Below, one piece after another: positions 51,565 to 59,218 of a stretch of DNA of 64,000 nucleotides; positions within the stretch are counted from its first letter, which is position 1, and every line of letters starts with the position of its first letter. Source of the stretch: Agrococcus sp. ARC_14. GTDB lineage: Bacteria; Actinomycetota; Actinomycetes; Actinomycetales; Microbacteriaceae. The notes under the pieces were generated by a model. That model was not told the DNA's origin. It saw nothing but the letters and a program-made list of their open reading frames with translations, and made no database searches. The stretch lies in the NCBI RefSeq assembly GCF_022436485.1, contig NZ_JAKUDO010000001.1, forward strand, positions 124,001-188,000. The letters run 5' to 3'. A program made the translations under genes and the position numbers.

Positions 51565-52674
51565 CTATGCGGACCGCCGGTGCAGCGCGTAGCCCCAGGC
51601 GGCGATCGCCAGCAGCGGACCCCAGAGCCAGAACGGCAGCACGAGCCCCAGCGTCAGCTGGTCGAGCGCCGGGACGCCCTCCCGGTCGACGCTGCCGAGC
51701 CCCATGATGCCGATGCCGCCGACCGTGAACAGCACCGCCACGAGCAGCGCGGGCACGACCGCGAGCTGCACCGGCACCGGCCTGCCGCCGACGCGCGGCA
51801 CCCAGCGCGGGAAGCGCTCGCCCCACGGCAGGATCAGCCCGAGCGTCAGCAGCGCACCGACCAGCATCGCGGTGCCGAGCAGCAGCCCCGTCACGACGGT
51901 GTCGGGCGAGGCGTCGAGCACCTCGCGACCAGGACCGAGCAGCGGCCATGGGGTCAGCCACGAGGCGCGCGCGACCAGGTACGGCAGCGCGCAGGCGGCC
52001 GCGGCGATCGTGACGGGCACGCGGGCACGACGCACGGCATCCGCCACCCTGCTGCTCGCGCCGGGCACCGCGAGCGCGAGCATGGCGAGGCCTGCGAGCG
52101 CGTGGGCGAAGGTCGCCAGCAGCGTCAGCCACACACCACCCATGCCGTCGGCGAAGATCGCGACGAATCGGCTGACGGCGAAGGCACCGGAGAGCTCGCC
52201 CGCCGCCAGGCCGGCTGCGACGACACCGAGCAGCGGGATGCCGACGGCGGGGCGGCGGAACGAGAGCACCACGAGCAGCAGCGGCACCGCGACGAGCACC
52301 GTCATCGCCAGCACATAGCCGGCGCCCGCGATGGCCGAGCCCGGCATGGTGATCGCGGCCGCGAGCCCGAGCAGGCCGGCCGCGAGGTGCGCGGGGCCGG
52401 CCGGCAGCACCCGGTGCAGCGCCACGACCAGCAGCGCGAGCAAGCCGATGCCGATCTCGGCGAGCGCGGCCTGCTGCCCGAGGAAGCCGAGCAGGCCCGG
52501 CATGTCGCTGTCGAAGGGCGAGAGCTGCGGCAGCAGCAGCGCGAGGAGGCCTGCACCGGCGACGGCTGCCGCGCCGACGGCGGCTGCCGGCAGGGCGAGG
52601 CGGCGGATGCGCGGGTCGGCAGCGCCCGCGAGTCGCGGCAGGTGGATGGGTGTCTGGCGGGGTTCGGTGATCAT
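51565..52674 (-). CDS. Polytopic membrane protein, unknown function
   Basis: 369 aa with about ten hydrophobic segments spread over the whole length (ALPAAAVGAAAVAGAGLLALLLP, IGLLALLVVALHRVLP, VLAMTVLVAVPLLLVVLSF, VVPALLVAVLFTVGGIGIMGLG, LTLGLVLPFWLWGPLLAIAAWGYALH). GVWLTLLATFAHALAGLAMLAL recalls a helix of large uncharacterised actinobacterial membrane proteins. No transporter motif recognised. Leaderless ATG six nt after TAGCGT. Confidence 0.7.
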   Translation of the reverse strand: MITEPRQTPIHLPRLAGAADPRIRRLALPAAAVGAAAVAGAGLLALLLPQLSPFDSDMPGLLGFLGQQAALAEIGIGLLALLVVALHRVLPAGPAHLAAGLLGLAAAITMPGSAIAGAGYVLAMTVLVAVPLLLVVLSFRRPAVGIPLLGVVAAGLAAGELSGAFAVSRFVAIFADGMGGVWLTLLATFAHALAGLAMLALAVPGASSRVADAVRRARVPVTIAAAACALPYLVARASWLTPWPLLGPGREVLDASPDTVVTGLLLGTAMLVGALLTLGLILPWGERFPRWVPRVGGRPVPVQLAVVPALLVAVLFTVGGIGIMGLGSVDREGVPALDQLTLGLVLPFWLWGPLLAIAAWGYALHRRSA

Positions 52675-52690
52675 GCCCCGACGCTAGGTT

Positions 52691-52724
52691 CGCCCCGTCG
52701 GGCGCCGCCTCGCCCGACGGGGCG
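52691..52724. terminator. Strong hairpin
   Basis: 14-bp perfect stem CGCCCCGTCGGGCG with a 6-nt loop (52705-52710). Downstream of the response-regulator gene on the minus strand and 16 bp upstream of the membrane-protein start. The stem overlaps the likely -35 region of that gene, so it may end the two-component operon and also influence initiation. Confidence 0.7.
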
Positions 52725-52752
52725 GCTGGCATCGCCCGCGCGGGTGACCTGG

Positions 52753-52827
52753 TCGGCAGATGTACCGCTGAGCGCGGGCTCGCTTGCACTCTGCAGCCGA
52801 GGGCCCGCTCAGGTGCACATCTGCCGA
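52753..52827. repeat. 75-bp extragenic imperfect palindrome
   Basis: Outer arms TCGGCAGATGT / ACATCTGCCGA are perfect; inner CTGAGCG-CGGGC pairs with GCCCGCTCAG around a loop. Same architecture (perfect outer arms, imperfect inner arms, downstream of a gene end) as the 64-bp family but a different sequence. Only one copy in this window. Confidence 0.65.
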
Positions 52828-52878
52828 GCCCGGCCCGCCCGGTCGCCCGCAGTGGCGACGCCGGGCTCGCCAGGCGAC

Positions 52879-53568
52879 TCAGCGGCCGGCGACGCCGTGC
52901 TCGTACGCCCAGATGACCACATGGATGCGGTCGGGCAGCCCGAGCTTCGCGAGGATCGCCTTCACGTGCGTCTTGACCGTGTTCGTCGTCAGGTAGAGCC
53001 GGCGGCCGATCTCGTCATTCGAGGCACCGGCGGCGAGCTCGCGCACCACGTCGCGCTCGCGCGGGCTCAGCGGCGCGAGCGCCTCGTCGGCGTCGGCGAC
53101 CGGCTGCTCGTGCACGTGCCGCAGCAGCGTGCGCGTCGCTCGTGGCGAGACCGCCGCATCGCCGGCCGCGACCGCGAGGATCGCGTCCACCAGCGCTGCG
53201 GGGCGCGCGTCCTTCGTCAGGAAGCCGCTCGCGCCCGCTCGCACGGCTGCCAGCACGTACTCGTCGAGGTCGAAGGTGGTCAGCACCAGCACCCTGACGC
53301 CCGTACGCATCCGCAGCACCTGCTCGGTGGCGGCGATGCCGTCGAGCACCGGCATGCGGATGTCCATCAGCACCACATCGACGAGCCCGCGCCGCACGGC
53401 CTCGACGGCCTGCGCTCCGTCGGATGCGGTGCCGGCGAGCTCGAGGCGCGCATCCGTCTCGATCACGGTCGCGAGGGCGTCGCGCATCAGCTCCTGGTCG
53501 TCGACGACCAACACGCGCACGCGCGCGGCGACGCCGCCCGTCATCGATCGATCGGCGGCGCCGGTCAC
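52879..53568 (-). CDS. NarL/LuxR-type response regulator
   Basis: 229 aa. Receiver domain VRVLVVDDQELMRDAL, phospho-acceptor Asp in VVLMDIRMPVLDG, Lys in GFLTKDARPA. The C-terminal LuxR helix-turn-helix is LSPRERDVVRELAAGASNDEIGRRLYLTTNTVKTHVKAILAKLGLPDR. GTG 53568 has GAAGGAGG four nt upstream and is preferred. GTG 53622, overlapping the kinase stop (GTGA), and ATG 53544 are alternatives. Partner of the histidine kinase immediately upstream. Target genes unknown. Confidence 0.9.
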   Translation of the reverse strand: MTGAADRSMTGGVAARVRVLVVDDQELMRDALATVIETDARLELAGTASDGAQAVEAVRRGLVDVVLMDIRMPVLDGIAATEQVLRMRTGVRVLVLTTFDLDEYVLAAVRAGASGFLTKDARPAALVDAILAVAAGDAAVSPRATRTLLRHVHEQPVADADEALAPLSPRERDVVRELAAGASNDEIGRRLYLTTNTVKTHVKAILAKLGLPDRIHVVIWAYEHGVAGR

Positions 53569-53618
53569 GATGCCTCCTTCGGCGGCGTCGGTCTCGCCGC
53601 CTCGATCGGTGGCGCCAG

Positions 53619-54902
53619 TCACGGCGCCTCGATGGGCAGGGAGGCGCGCACGCTCCAGCCGCGGTCGCGCCAGATGGCGAGGTCTCCGCCTGCCTGGCGC
53701 AGCCGCTCGGCGAGCCCGATGAGACCGGTGCCGGCTCCCTCGCGCGTGCTCGCGCGCCCGCCGCCACCGTCGTCGAGCACCGTCACCACCACATCCGCCT
53801 CGCCCCACACGAGCTCGACGCGGATGCGCACGGGCGGGGCGACGTGCCGCACGGCGTTCGTGAGCGCCTCCTGCACCGCGCGGTAGAGCGCGAGCTCGGC
53901 GTCGGGCGGCAGCGGCCTGCGCTGCCCGCGCTCGGCGAAGGCGGTGTCGTGCTGCGGGCTCGCGGTGCCGGCGACGAGTGCGGCGAGCCCGGCGAGGCCC
54001 GGCGTCGGCTCGCGCTCGGCAGGCCCGCCGTCGTCGAGCAGCCGCACCATGCCGCGCAGCCCGTGCATCGCGTCGCGGCCGGTGCTGGCGACGCGCTCGA
54101 TCGCCGCGATGCTGCGGGCAGGCTCCGTCTCGGCCAGCAGCCGCGCCGCCTCGGCCTGCGCGACCATCACCGTGAGCGAGTGCGAGACCACGTCGTGCAG
54201 GTCGCGGCCGATGCGCGTGCGCTCCGCGTCGATCGCGTGCCGCAGCCGCACGTCCTCCGCCTCGGCCGCCTGCTCGCGGCGGGCGCGGTCGAGCGCGCCG
54301 ACGAGCCAGGCCGCGCTGACCATCGCCGCGAGGCCCAGCAGCTCGCCGAGCGACACGAGCGGATCGTCGCGACCGGCGCGCAGCAGGTGCACCGCGGTGA
54401 TCAGCGCACTGCCGGCGAGGCCGACGGCCAGCGCGCCCCACCGCAAGAGCCTCCCCCAGCCGGCGGCCGCATTCGGAGACCCCGCGGCGTGCGCGATGAG
54501 CAGCAGGAACGCGAGCGACGACGGCAGCATCGCCGCCGCCACACCACCGGCGAGCGGCAGCAGGGCGAGGGCGAGCATCGCCGCGGTGCCCACCGCGAAG
54601 GCGGTGCGCGGCACGCGGTGGGCGGCGACGGATGCGGTGTGCAGCACCGCGAGCGCCACCAGCACGGCGGCCAGGATCGCCGGGCTCGGAGTGAGCCCCG
54701 CGGCTGGCTGCAGGAGCGCCACCACCGACACCGGCAGCATCGTGACGGCGACGAGCAGCGCGAGCACGAGGCCGAGCCTGCGGGGGCGCTCCGGCGGTCG
54801 GCGCTCGGCGGCCTGCATGCGCTCGCCGGTCGCCGGGCGCTCGCCGGCCGGCGCGCGCCCAGGCGCGGTGAGCGCGAGGCTGCGGGCGGCACGAGTGGGC
54901 AT
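53619..54902 (-). CDS. NarL-type sensor histidine kinase
   Basis: 427 aa. Four to six membrane segments in the first 200 residues (LGLVLALLVAVTMLPVSVVALL, AILAAVLVALAVLHTASVAA, AAMLALALLPLAGGVAAAMLP, LISLGELLGLAAMVSAAWLVGAL region). Then the HisKA_3 dimerisation helix with phospho-His in TRIGRDLHDVVSHSLTVMVAQ and an HATPase domain (LYRAVQEALTNAVRHV, VVVTVLDDGGGG, GTGLIGLAERL). No extracellular sensor domain, so it probably senses within the membrane. Start chosen at ATG 54902 (CACGCT box seven nt upstream); ATG 54941 is possible. Confidence 0.88.
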   Translation of the reverse strand: MPTRAARSLALTAPGRAPAGERPATGERMQAAERRPPERPRRLGLVLALLVAVTMLPVSVVALLQPAAGLTPSPAILAAVLVALAVLHTASVAAHRVPRTAFAVGTAAMLALALLPLAGGVAAAMLPSSLAFLLLIAHAAGSPNAAAGWGRLLRWGALAVGLAGSALITAVHLLRAGRDDPLVSLGELLGLAAMVSAAWLVGALDRARREQAAEAEDVRLRHAIDAERTRIGRDLHDVVSHSLTVMVAQAEAARLLAETEPARSIAAIERVASTGRDAMHGLRGMVRLLDDGGPAEREPTPGLAGLAALVAGTASPQHDTAFAERGQRRPLPPDAELALYRAVQEALTNAVRHVAPPVRIRVELVWGEADVVVTVLDDGGGGRASTREGAGTGLIGLAERLRQAGGDLAIWRDRGWSVRASLPIEAP

Positions 54903-55011
54903 GCGCCCCAGCGTGGCACGGCCCGCTGGAGGCGGCATCACCCGATCGAGCGAGGCCGCAGCGGTCTCACGAGCGCGTGGTCACCTACGCCCGGCTCACC
55001 GGCGCGTGGTC

Positions 55012-55103
55012 GTCACGCCCAGCAGCTCACGCGCGCGTCGGCCGCGCGCGCACCGCCGTCACGCCCAGCAGCTCACGCGTGCGTCGGACGCGCGCGCACC
55101 GCC
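55012..55103. repeat. 46-bp tandem duplication at a gene end
   Basis: 55012-55057 and 55058-55103 are the same 46-bp unit, beginning GTCACGCCCAGCAGCTCACG, with two mismatches. The second unit covers the last ten codons (VRARPTHA-stop) of the minus-strand gene at 55073; the first lies just after its stop. A segmental duplication of the 3' end. Confidence 0.75.
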
Positions 55104-55693
55104 CAGACCGCGAGCGTCGTCAGCTGCGCCAGCCCGGCGACGATCGCGCCCAGCTCACCCCACGGCTCGCCGATGACGAGCGCGAGCACCACGCCGGCCA
55201 CCCCCGCGACGGTCACCGTGAGCCCGAGCCGGGTGAGCATCCGCTCGCCGAACGCGAGCGCGAAGGGGATGAAGTGCAGGCCGACGCACACGGCGATCCA
55301 CGAAGGCCCGGCCTGCGCGGCTCCCGCGCTCACCAGCAGCGCGCGGCCGAGCGCGATCGCGCCGAGCATCGCGGCGACCGAGCCCAGATAGAGCAGCCAG
55401 GCGAAGCGATGCGGCGTCGCTGGCGCGCCGAGCGCTCGGGGTGCAACGAGCAGGCACCAGACGCAGAGCGCCGCGAGCGCCACCGCCACGATGCGTGCGG
55501 CGAGCAGCCACGGCAGCGGCAGTGCGCCATCGCCGGAGGAGAAGACGAAGACGAGGCCGCCGATGACGGCGATCATCGAGCCGATGCGGCGGGGGTCGGC
55601 GCGGTGCCTGCCCGCTGCCATGCTGCGGCGCTGAGCCGCCGGCAGGCGCTGGAGCCATGCGGGCTCCTGGGCGGTCGTTCCGTCGGTGCTCAT
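55073..55693 (-). CDS. Membrane protein, unknown function
   Basis: 206 aa. After a 38-residue hydrophilic lead there are about six to seven helices (SMIAVIGGLVFVFSSG, LLAARIVAVALAALCVWCLLV, FAWLLYLGSVAAMLGAIALGRALLV, SWIAVCVGLHFIPFALAFG, LGLTVTVAGVAGVVLALVIG). The pattern resembles small DUF-type integral membrane proteins of Actinobacteria; no motif assigned. Divergent from the membrane/winged-helix pair at 55739, sharing a 45-bp promoter region. ATG 55693 fits a leaderless start after CAAGGT. Confidence 0.65.
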   Translation of the reverse strand: MSTDGTTAQEPAWLQRLPAAQRRSMAAGRHRADPRRIGSMIAVIGGLVFVFSSGDGALPLPWLLAARIVAVALAALCVWCLLVAPRALGAPATPHRFAWLLYLGSVAAMLGAIALGRALLVSAGAAQAGPSWIAVCVGLHFIPFALAFGERMLTRLGLTVTVAGVAGVVLALVIGEPWGELGAIVAGLAQLTTLAVWAVRARPTHA

Positions 55694-55702
55694 GCCCCGA
55701 CC

Positions 55703-55731
55703 TTGACACAAACTACTTTGCGTTGCAAACT
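55703..55731. promoter_or_regulatory. Overlapping divergent promoters and inverted repeat
   Basis: Rightward: TTGACA (55703-55708), 17-bp spacer, CAAACT (55726-55731), seven nt before ATG 55739. Leftward: TTGCAA, 17-bp spacer, CAAGGT, six nt before ATG 55693. Between them TACTTTGC-GTT-GCAAACTA is an inverted repeat (one mismatch), a likely site for the winged-helix protein encoded at 56425. Confidence 0.6.
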
Positions 55732-55738
55732 AACCTGC

Positions 55739-56428
55739 ATGAGCACCAACCAGGATCGCACCACCTCCTCAGGCGACGGGCTCCCCGACGACGAGCAGCC
55801 CCTCGACCCGCGCGGCATGGCCGACCTCATGTCGGCGCAGCGCACCACCGTCCAGCGCTCGCAGGTCGGGGGCATCCGCATCATCCTCGGCGGCTGGGCA
55901 CTCGCCTGGATCGTCGGCTTCCTCGCGCTCTGGAGCGGCGAGGGCGGCGGCAACCCCTTCTTCACCCTGCCGGGCGCGCTCGCGTGGTGGGTCTTCGCCG
56001 CAGCCATGGCCGCCGGCGTCGTCGTCTCCACCATCACGGGGGTGCGGATGGGTCGGGGCGTGCAGGGCAGGTCGACGACCGCCGGCAAGCTGTTCGGCCT
56101 GTCTGCCGCGGCTGCGTTCGTCGGCATGTGGCTGCTGCTGAGCGCCCTGCGCGTGCACGTCGAGATCGACGGGTCGACCGCGGCGCTGCTCTACGTTGGC
56201 GCCTTCGTCTTCGTGGTCGGCGTCGTCTACGCCACGGGTTCGGCGATGCACGGCTCGCACACGCAGTTCTTCTTCGGGCTCGCGATCATGGTGCTCGCGA
56301 TCGGTGCGACGCTGCTCGGCGCACCGCACCACCTGCTGGCCTACGCGATCGTCGGCGGCGGGCTCATGCTTGCCTACACCTGGGTCATCGGCCGATCGAT
56401 CGACGCCGAGCACCGGCGCGAGGCATGA
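55739..56428 (+). CDS. Membrane protein paired with a winged-helix regulator
   Basis: 229 aa. Hydrophilic N-terminus (to about residue 40), then six helices (IRIILGGWALAWIVGFLALW, ALAWWVFAAAMAAGVVVSTITG, LFGLSAAAAFVGMWLLLSAL, ALLYVGAFVFVVGVVYATGSAM, FFFGLAIMVLAIGATLLG, LLAYAIVGGGLMLAYTWVIG). No motif recognised. Overlaps the downstream regulator (ATGA). Comparable to other actinobacterial pairs where a small membrane protein and a 90-100-aa winged helix are co-encoded. Confidence 0.68.
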   Translation: MSTNQDRTTSSGDGLPDDEQPLDPRGMADLMSAQRTTVQRSQVGGIRIILGGWALAWIVGFLALWSGEGGGNPFFTLPGALAWWVFAAAMAAGVVVSTITGVRMGRGVQGRSTTAGKLFGLSAAAAFVGMWLLLSALRVHVEIDGSTAALLYVGAFVFVVGVVYATGSAMHGSHTQFFFGLAIMVLAIGATLLGAPHHLLAYAIVGGGLMLAYTWVIGRSIDAEHRREA

Positions 56429-56721
56429 CGATGGCCGAGCTCGACCCCGTCATCCACGCCCCCAGTCGGCTGCGCATCGTGACGACGCTCAACGACCTGC
56501 TCGACGACGGCGACACCGTCACCTTCCCGCGGCTGCAGGAGCTGCTGGCGATGACCGCCGGCAACCTGACCACGCACCTCGCGAAGCTCGAGGCCGCCGG
56601 CTACGTGACGGTCGCGAAGGCGTTCGAGGGCAAGCGGCCCGTGACCTCGATCGGCATCACGCTCGAAGGCAGGGCGGCGTTCCGCGACTACCGCAGGGCG
56701 CTGCTGGAGCTGCTGGGCTGA
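56425..56721 (+). CDS. Winged-helix DNA-binding protein
   Basis: 98 aa, a single winged helix: HAPSRLRIVTTLNDLLDDGDTVTFPRLQELLAMTAGNLTTHLAKLEAAGYVTVAKAFEGKRPVTSIGITLEGRAAFRDYRRAL. This matches the ArsR-like 'winged helix DNA-binding' (PF13601) type, which often regulates its own operon. Probable target: the TTTGC-GTT-GCAAA repeat between 55703 and 55731. No effector-binding residues evident. Confidence 0.88.
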   Translation: MTMAELDPVIHAPSRLRIVTTLNDLLDDGDTVTFPRLQELLAMTAGNLTTHLAKLEAAGYVTVAKAFEGKRPVTSIGITLEGRAAFRDYRRALLELLG

Positions 56722-56766
56722 GCGCCTCTGACCGCCTGCACCGCGGCCCGCGGCCCGCAGCGGCAG

Positions 56767-56828
56767 GTGGACCCTTTCCACCGACGTGGACCTGGTACAC
56801 CGGGTCCACGTGGGTGGAACGGGTCCAC
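56767..56828. repeat. 62-bp near-perfect palindrome
   Basis: Left arm 56767-56792 (GTGGACC, TTCCACC, ACGTGGACC separated by one or two odd bases) pairs with the right arm ending at 56828 at about 24 of 26 positions. Contains TGGACC/GGTCCA repeats. Lies between the winged-helix stop and the convergent ornithine aminotransferase. Confidence 0.75.
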
Positions 56829-56850
56829 GAGCGGATCCGCGGCGCGCCAA

Positions 56851-56944
56851 CGCTACGCGCCGACCGCCTCTGGTCTCGCGACGCCGGCCGGAAGGGCCGG
56901 CTCCTCGACCCGCTCGGTGCTCGGCGCTACGCGCCGACCGCCTC
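56851..56944. repeat. REP-like hairpin flanked by 20-bp direct repeats
   Basis: CGCTACGCGCCGACCGCCTC occurs at 56851-56870 and again, identical, at 56925-56944. The second copy contains the stop and last codons of the ornithine aminotransferase gene. The 54 bp between them hold a GGTCTCG...CTCGACC REP-like palindrome (56872-56910; stem GCCGGCC/GGCCGGC) like that at 13160. It probably also serves as the gene's terminator. Confidence 0.75.
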
Positions 56945-58243
56945 GCGGAAGCTGCGCACCAGCATGTCGAGGTCGGCCTCGTCGATCACGATCGGCGGGG
57001 CGAGGCGCACCGTCTGGCCGTGCGTGTCCTTCGCCAGGATGCCGCGCTCCAGCAGTCGCAGGCAGACGTCGCGGGCGGTGCCCACGGCAGGATCGATGTC
57101 GATGCCGGCCCACAGCCCCACGCCGCGCACCGCGGTGACCCCGTTGCCGATGAGCGCGCGAAGGCCCTCGTGCAGGCGGGCGCCGAGCTCGCGGGCGCGA
57201 GCCTGCATCTCACCCTCCTCCAGCATCCGCACGACCTCGAGCCCGACGGCCGCCGCGAGCGGGTTGCCGCCGAAGGTCGAGCCGTGCGAGCCAGGCGTCA
57301 GCACGCCGAGCACGTCGGCGTTCGCGACCACGGCAGACACCGGCACGACGCCGCCGCCGAGCGCCTTGCCCAGCAGGTACATGTCGGGCACGACGCCCTC
57401 GTTGTCGCACTGGAAGGTGGCGCCCGTGCGGCCCAGGCCCGACTGGATCTCGTCGGCGATGAAGAGCACGTGCTCGCGCTCGGTCAGCTCGCGCACCGCC
57501 TGCAGGTAGCCGGCCGGCGGCACGTTGATGCCGGCCTCTCCCTGGATGGGCTCGAGCAGCACGGCGGCCGTGTTGGGCCCGATCGCGGCCTCGAGGGCAG
57601 CGATGTCGCCGTAGGGCACGCGCACGAAGCCCGGCGTGAAGGGCGCGTAGCCCTCGCGCGCATCCGGGTCGTCCGAGAACGAGACGATCGTCGTCGTGCG
57701 ACCGTGGAAGTTGCCCTCCATCACGATGATCTCGGCCTTGCCCTCTGGCACGCCGCCCACCTGGTAGCCCCAGCGGCGGGCCACCTTGATGGCCGACTCG
57801 ACCGCCTCGGCGCCGGTGTTCATCGGCAGCACCATGTCCTTCTTCGCGAGCGCCGCGAGCGCCTCCACGAAGGGACCGAGCGCCGCCGAGTGGAAGGCGC
57901 GGCTCGTGAGCGTGACCCGATCGAGCTGCGCGTGGGCCGCGTCGAGCAGGCGGCGGTTGCTGTGCCCGAAGTTGACCGCAGAGTAGGCAGCCAGGCAGTC
58001 GAGGTAGCGGCGGCCGTCGACGTCGGTCACCCACGCGCCCTCCGCCGTCTCCACCACCACCGGCAGCGGGTGATAGTTGTGCGCTGCGTGCGCCTCGACC
58101 TGCTCGATCGCAGCGGCGGTCGTCGCCGACACGCCCTCGTGCGCCGACGCATCCGTGGTCACATCGGTCCCCACATCGGTCTCGCTCTGGTTCATGCTCG
58201 CCTCCACGGTCGTCTCGGTGCCGGCGTCGGTGCGGTTCGTCAT
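56927..58243 (-). CDS. rocD: Ornithine--oxo-acid aminotransferase
   Basis: 438 aa class III PLP aminotransferase. HNYHPLPVVVETAEGAWVTDVDGRRYLDCLAAYSAVNFGH is diagnostic of ornithine aminotransferases; further MNTGAEAVESAIKVARRW, NFHGRTTTIVSFS, EPIQGEAGINVP, DEIQSGLGRTG and the PLP Lys of LGKALGGGVVPVSAV. Converts ornithine and 2-oxoglutarate to glutamate semialdehyde and glutamate. Starts by overlapping the stop of the DDAH-fold gene (ATGA), coupling it to arginine breakdown. A T/D-rich N-terminal extension of about 35 residues is not conserved. Confidence 0.92.
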   Translation of the reverse strand: MTNRTDAGTETTVEASMNQSETDVGTDVTTDASAHEGVSATTAAAIEQVEAHAAHNYHPLPVVVETAEGAWVTDVDGRRYLDCLAAYSAVNFGHSNRRLLDAAHAQLDRVTLTSRAFHSAALGPFVEALAALAKKDMVLPMNTGAEAVESAIKVARRWGYQVGGVPEGKAEIIVMEGNFHGRTTTIVSFSDDPDAREGYAPFTPGFVRVPYGDIAALEAAIGPNTAAVLLEPIQGEAGINVPPAGYLQAVRELTEREHVLFIADEIQSGLGRTGATFQCDNEGVVPDMYLLGKALGGGVVPVSAVVANADVLGVLTPGSHGSTFGGNPLAAAVGLEVVRMLEEGEMQARARELGARLHEGLRALIGNGVTAVRGVGLWAGIDIDPAVGTARDVCLRLLERGILAKDTHGQTVRLAPPIVIDEADLDMLVRSFREAVGA

Positions 58244-59127
58244 CGGCGCAGCTCCAGGGTGCAGCACTTGATGCCGCCGCCGCCCAGCAGCAGCTCAGAC
58301 AGGTCGAGGCCGATCGTCTCGTAGCCGCGCGATCGCAGCTGGCGCTCGAAGCCGGTGGCGCGCTGCGCGATCACCATGGTGCGGCCGTCGCCGAAGGAGT
58401 TGAGGCCCAAGACGGATGCGTCGGCCTCGTCGACGAGGATGGCGTCGGGATAGCGGCGCGCGAGCTCGGCCTGACCCGCTTGGTCGAAGGCGGCGGGCAT
58501 GTAGGCGATGCTCTCGTCGTCGAGGATCGCCATCGCGGTGTCGAGGTGGTAGAAGCGCGGGTCGACCAGGCGCAGGCTGACGACCTCGCGATCGAAGATG
58601 CCGCGCAGCTCGTCGTGCGACTCGAGGCTGGTGCGGAAGCCGTGGCCGGCCAGGATCGCGCCACGCGAGAGCAGCATGTCGCCCTCGCCCTCGTTGACAT
58701 GCTCGGGCTCGTGCACCTCGAAGCCGTTCGCGCCGAACCACGCCATGTAGGCGGGTCCCTCGGGGATGCGCTCGTCGTAGGTGAACTTGGCGCCGTAGGC
58801 CTTGCCATCGAGCGTGAAGCCGCCGTTGGCCGCATAGACCATGTCGTCGAGGCCGTCGATCGGGTCGATCAGCTCGACGTCGTAGCCGAGCTCGACATAG
58901 GCGTCGTGCAGCGTCTGCCACTGCGCGATGGCGACGTCGGTGCGCGTCGGCTTCGTCGGATCCATCCACACGTTGATGGTGGAGGTGACGGTGAAGTGCT
59001 CTGGGCGGCACATCAGCACGGTCTGGTGCTGTGCGGTGCGGTTCGAATCGGTCGCTGTCACGGTGCTCGCCATGGTCTCAGTGTGGGCCGTGGTCTCGGG
59101 GCGCGCGGCGGTCGTCTCTTGCTGCAT
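58240..59127 (-). CDS. DDAH-fold guanidino hydrolase (dimethylargininase or arginine dihydrolase)
   Basis: 295 aa amidinotransferase-superfamily enzyme. VLMCRPEHFTVTSTINVWMDP, MVYAANGGF, HVNEGEGDML, FYHLDTAMAIL (catalytic His) and GGGGIKCCTLEL (catalytic Cys). Usually annotated as dimethylarginine dimethylaminohydrolase. However, the substrate-loop position where DDAH has acidic residues reads AANGG, with an Asn (residue 101), as in cyanobacterial arginine dihydrolases. Coupled to rocD, release of ornithine from arginine would make sense. The first 35 residues are Thr-rich; ATG 59073 (MASTVTATDS) is an equally good start. Confidence 0.8.
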   Translation of the reverse strand: MQQETTAARPETTAHTETMASTVTATDSNRTAQHQTVLMCRPEHFTVTSTINVWMDPTKPTRTDVAIAQWQTLHDAYVELGYDVELIDPIDGLDDMVYAANGGFTLDGKAYGAKFTYDERIPEGPAYMAWFGANGFEVHEPEHVNEGEGDMLLSRGAILAGHGFRTSLESHDELRGIFDREVVSLRLVDPRFYHLDTAMAILDDESIAYMPAAFDQAGQAELARRYPDAILVDEADASVLGLNSFGDGRTMVIAQRATGFERQLRSRGYETIGLDLSELLLGGGGIKCCTLELRR

Positions 59128-59151
59128 GCTTCGATGGTCGCAACGAATCGA

Positions 59152-59211
59152 CGCAATTGCGCGGGCCGGAACGCGGATTTCTTGCAGATCGCTCGGGACT
59201 GACCGTAGATT
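59152..59211 (+). promoter_or_regulatory. Divergent control region with palindrome, Lrp promoter
   Basis: TTGCAG (59182-59187) and TAGATT (59206-59211), 18-bp spacer, then seven nt to ATG 59219: a clear leaderless promoter for the lrp-type gene. The palindrome CGCAATTGCG (59152-59161) lies between the divergent genes and could be an Lrp/AsnC half-site cluster. Confidence 0.65.
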
Positions 59212-59218
59212 CGTGCAT

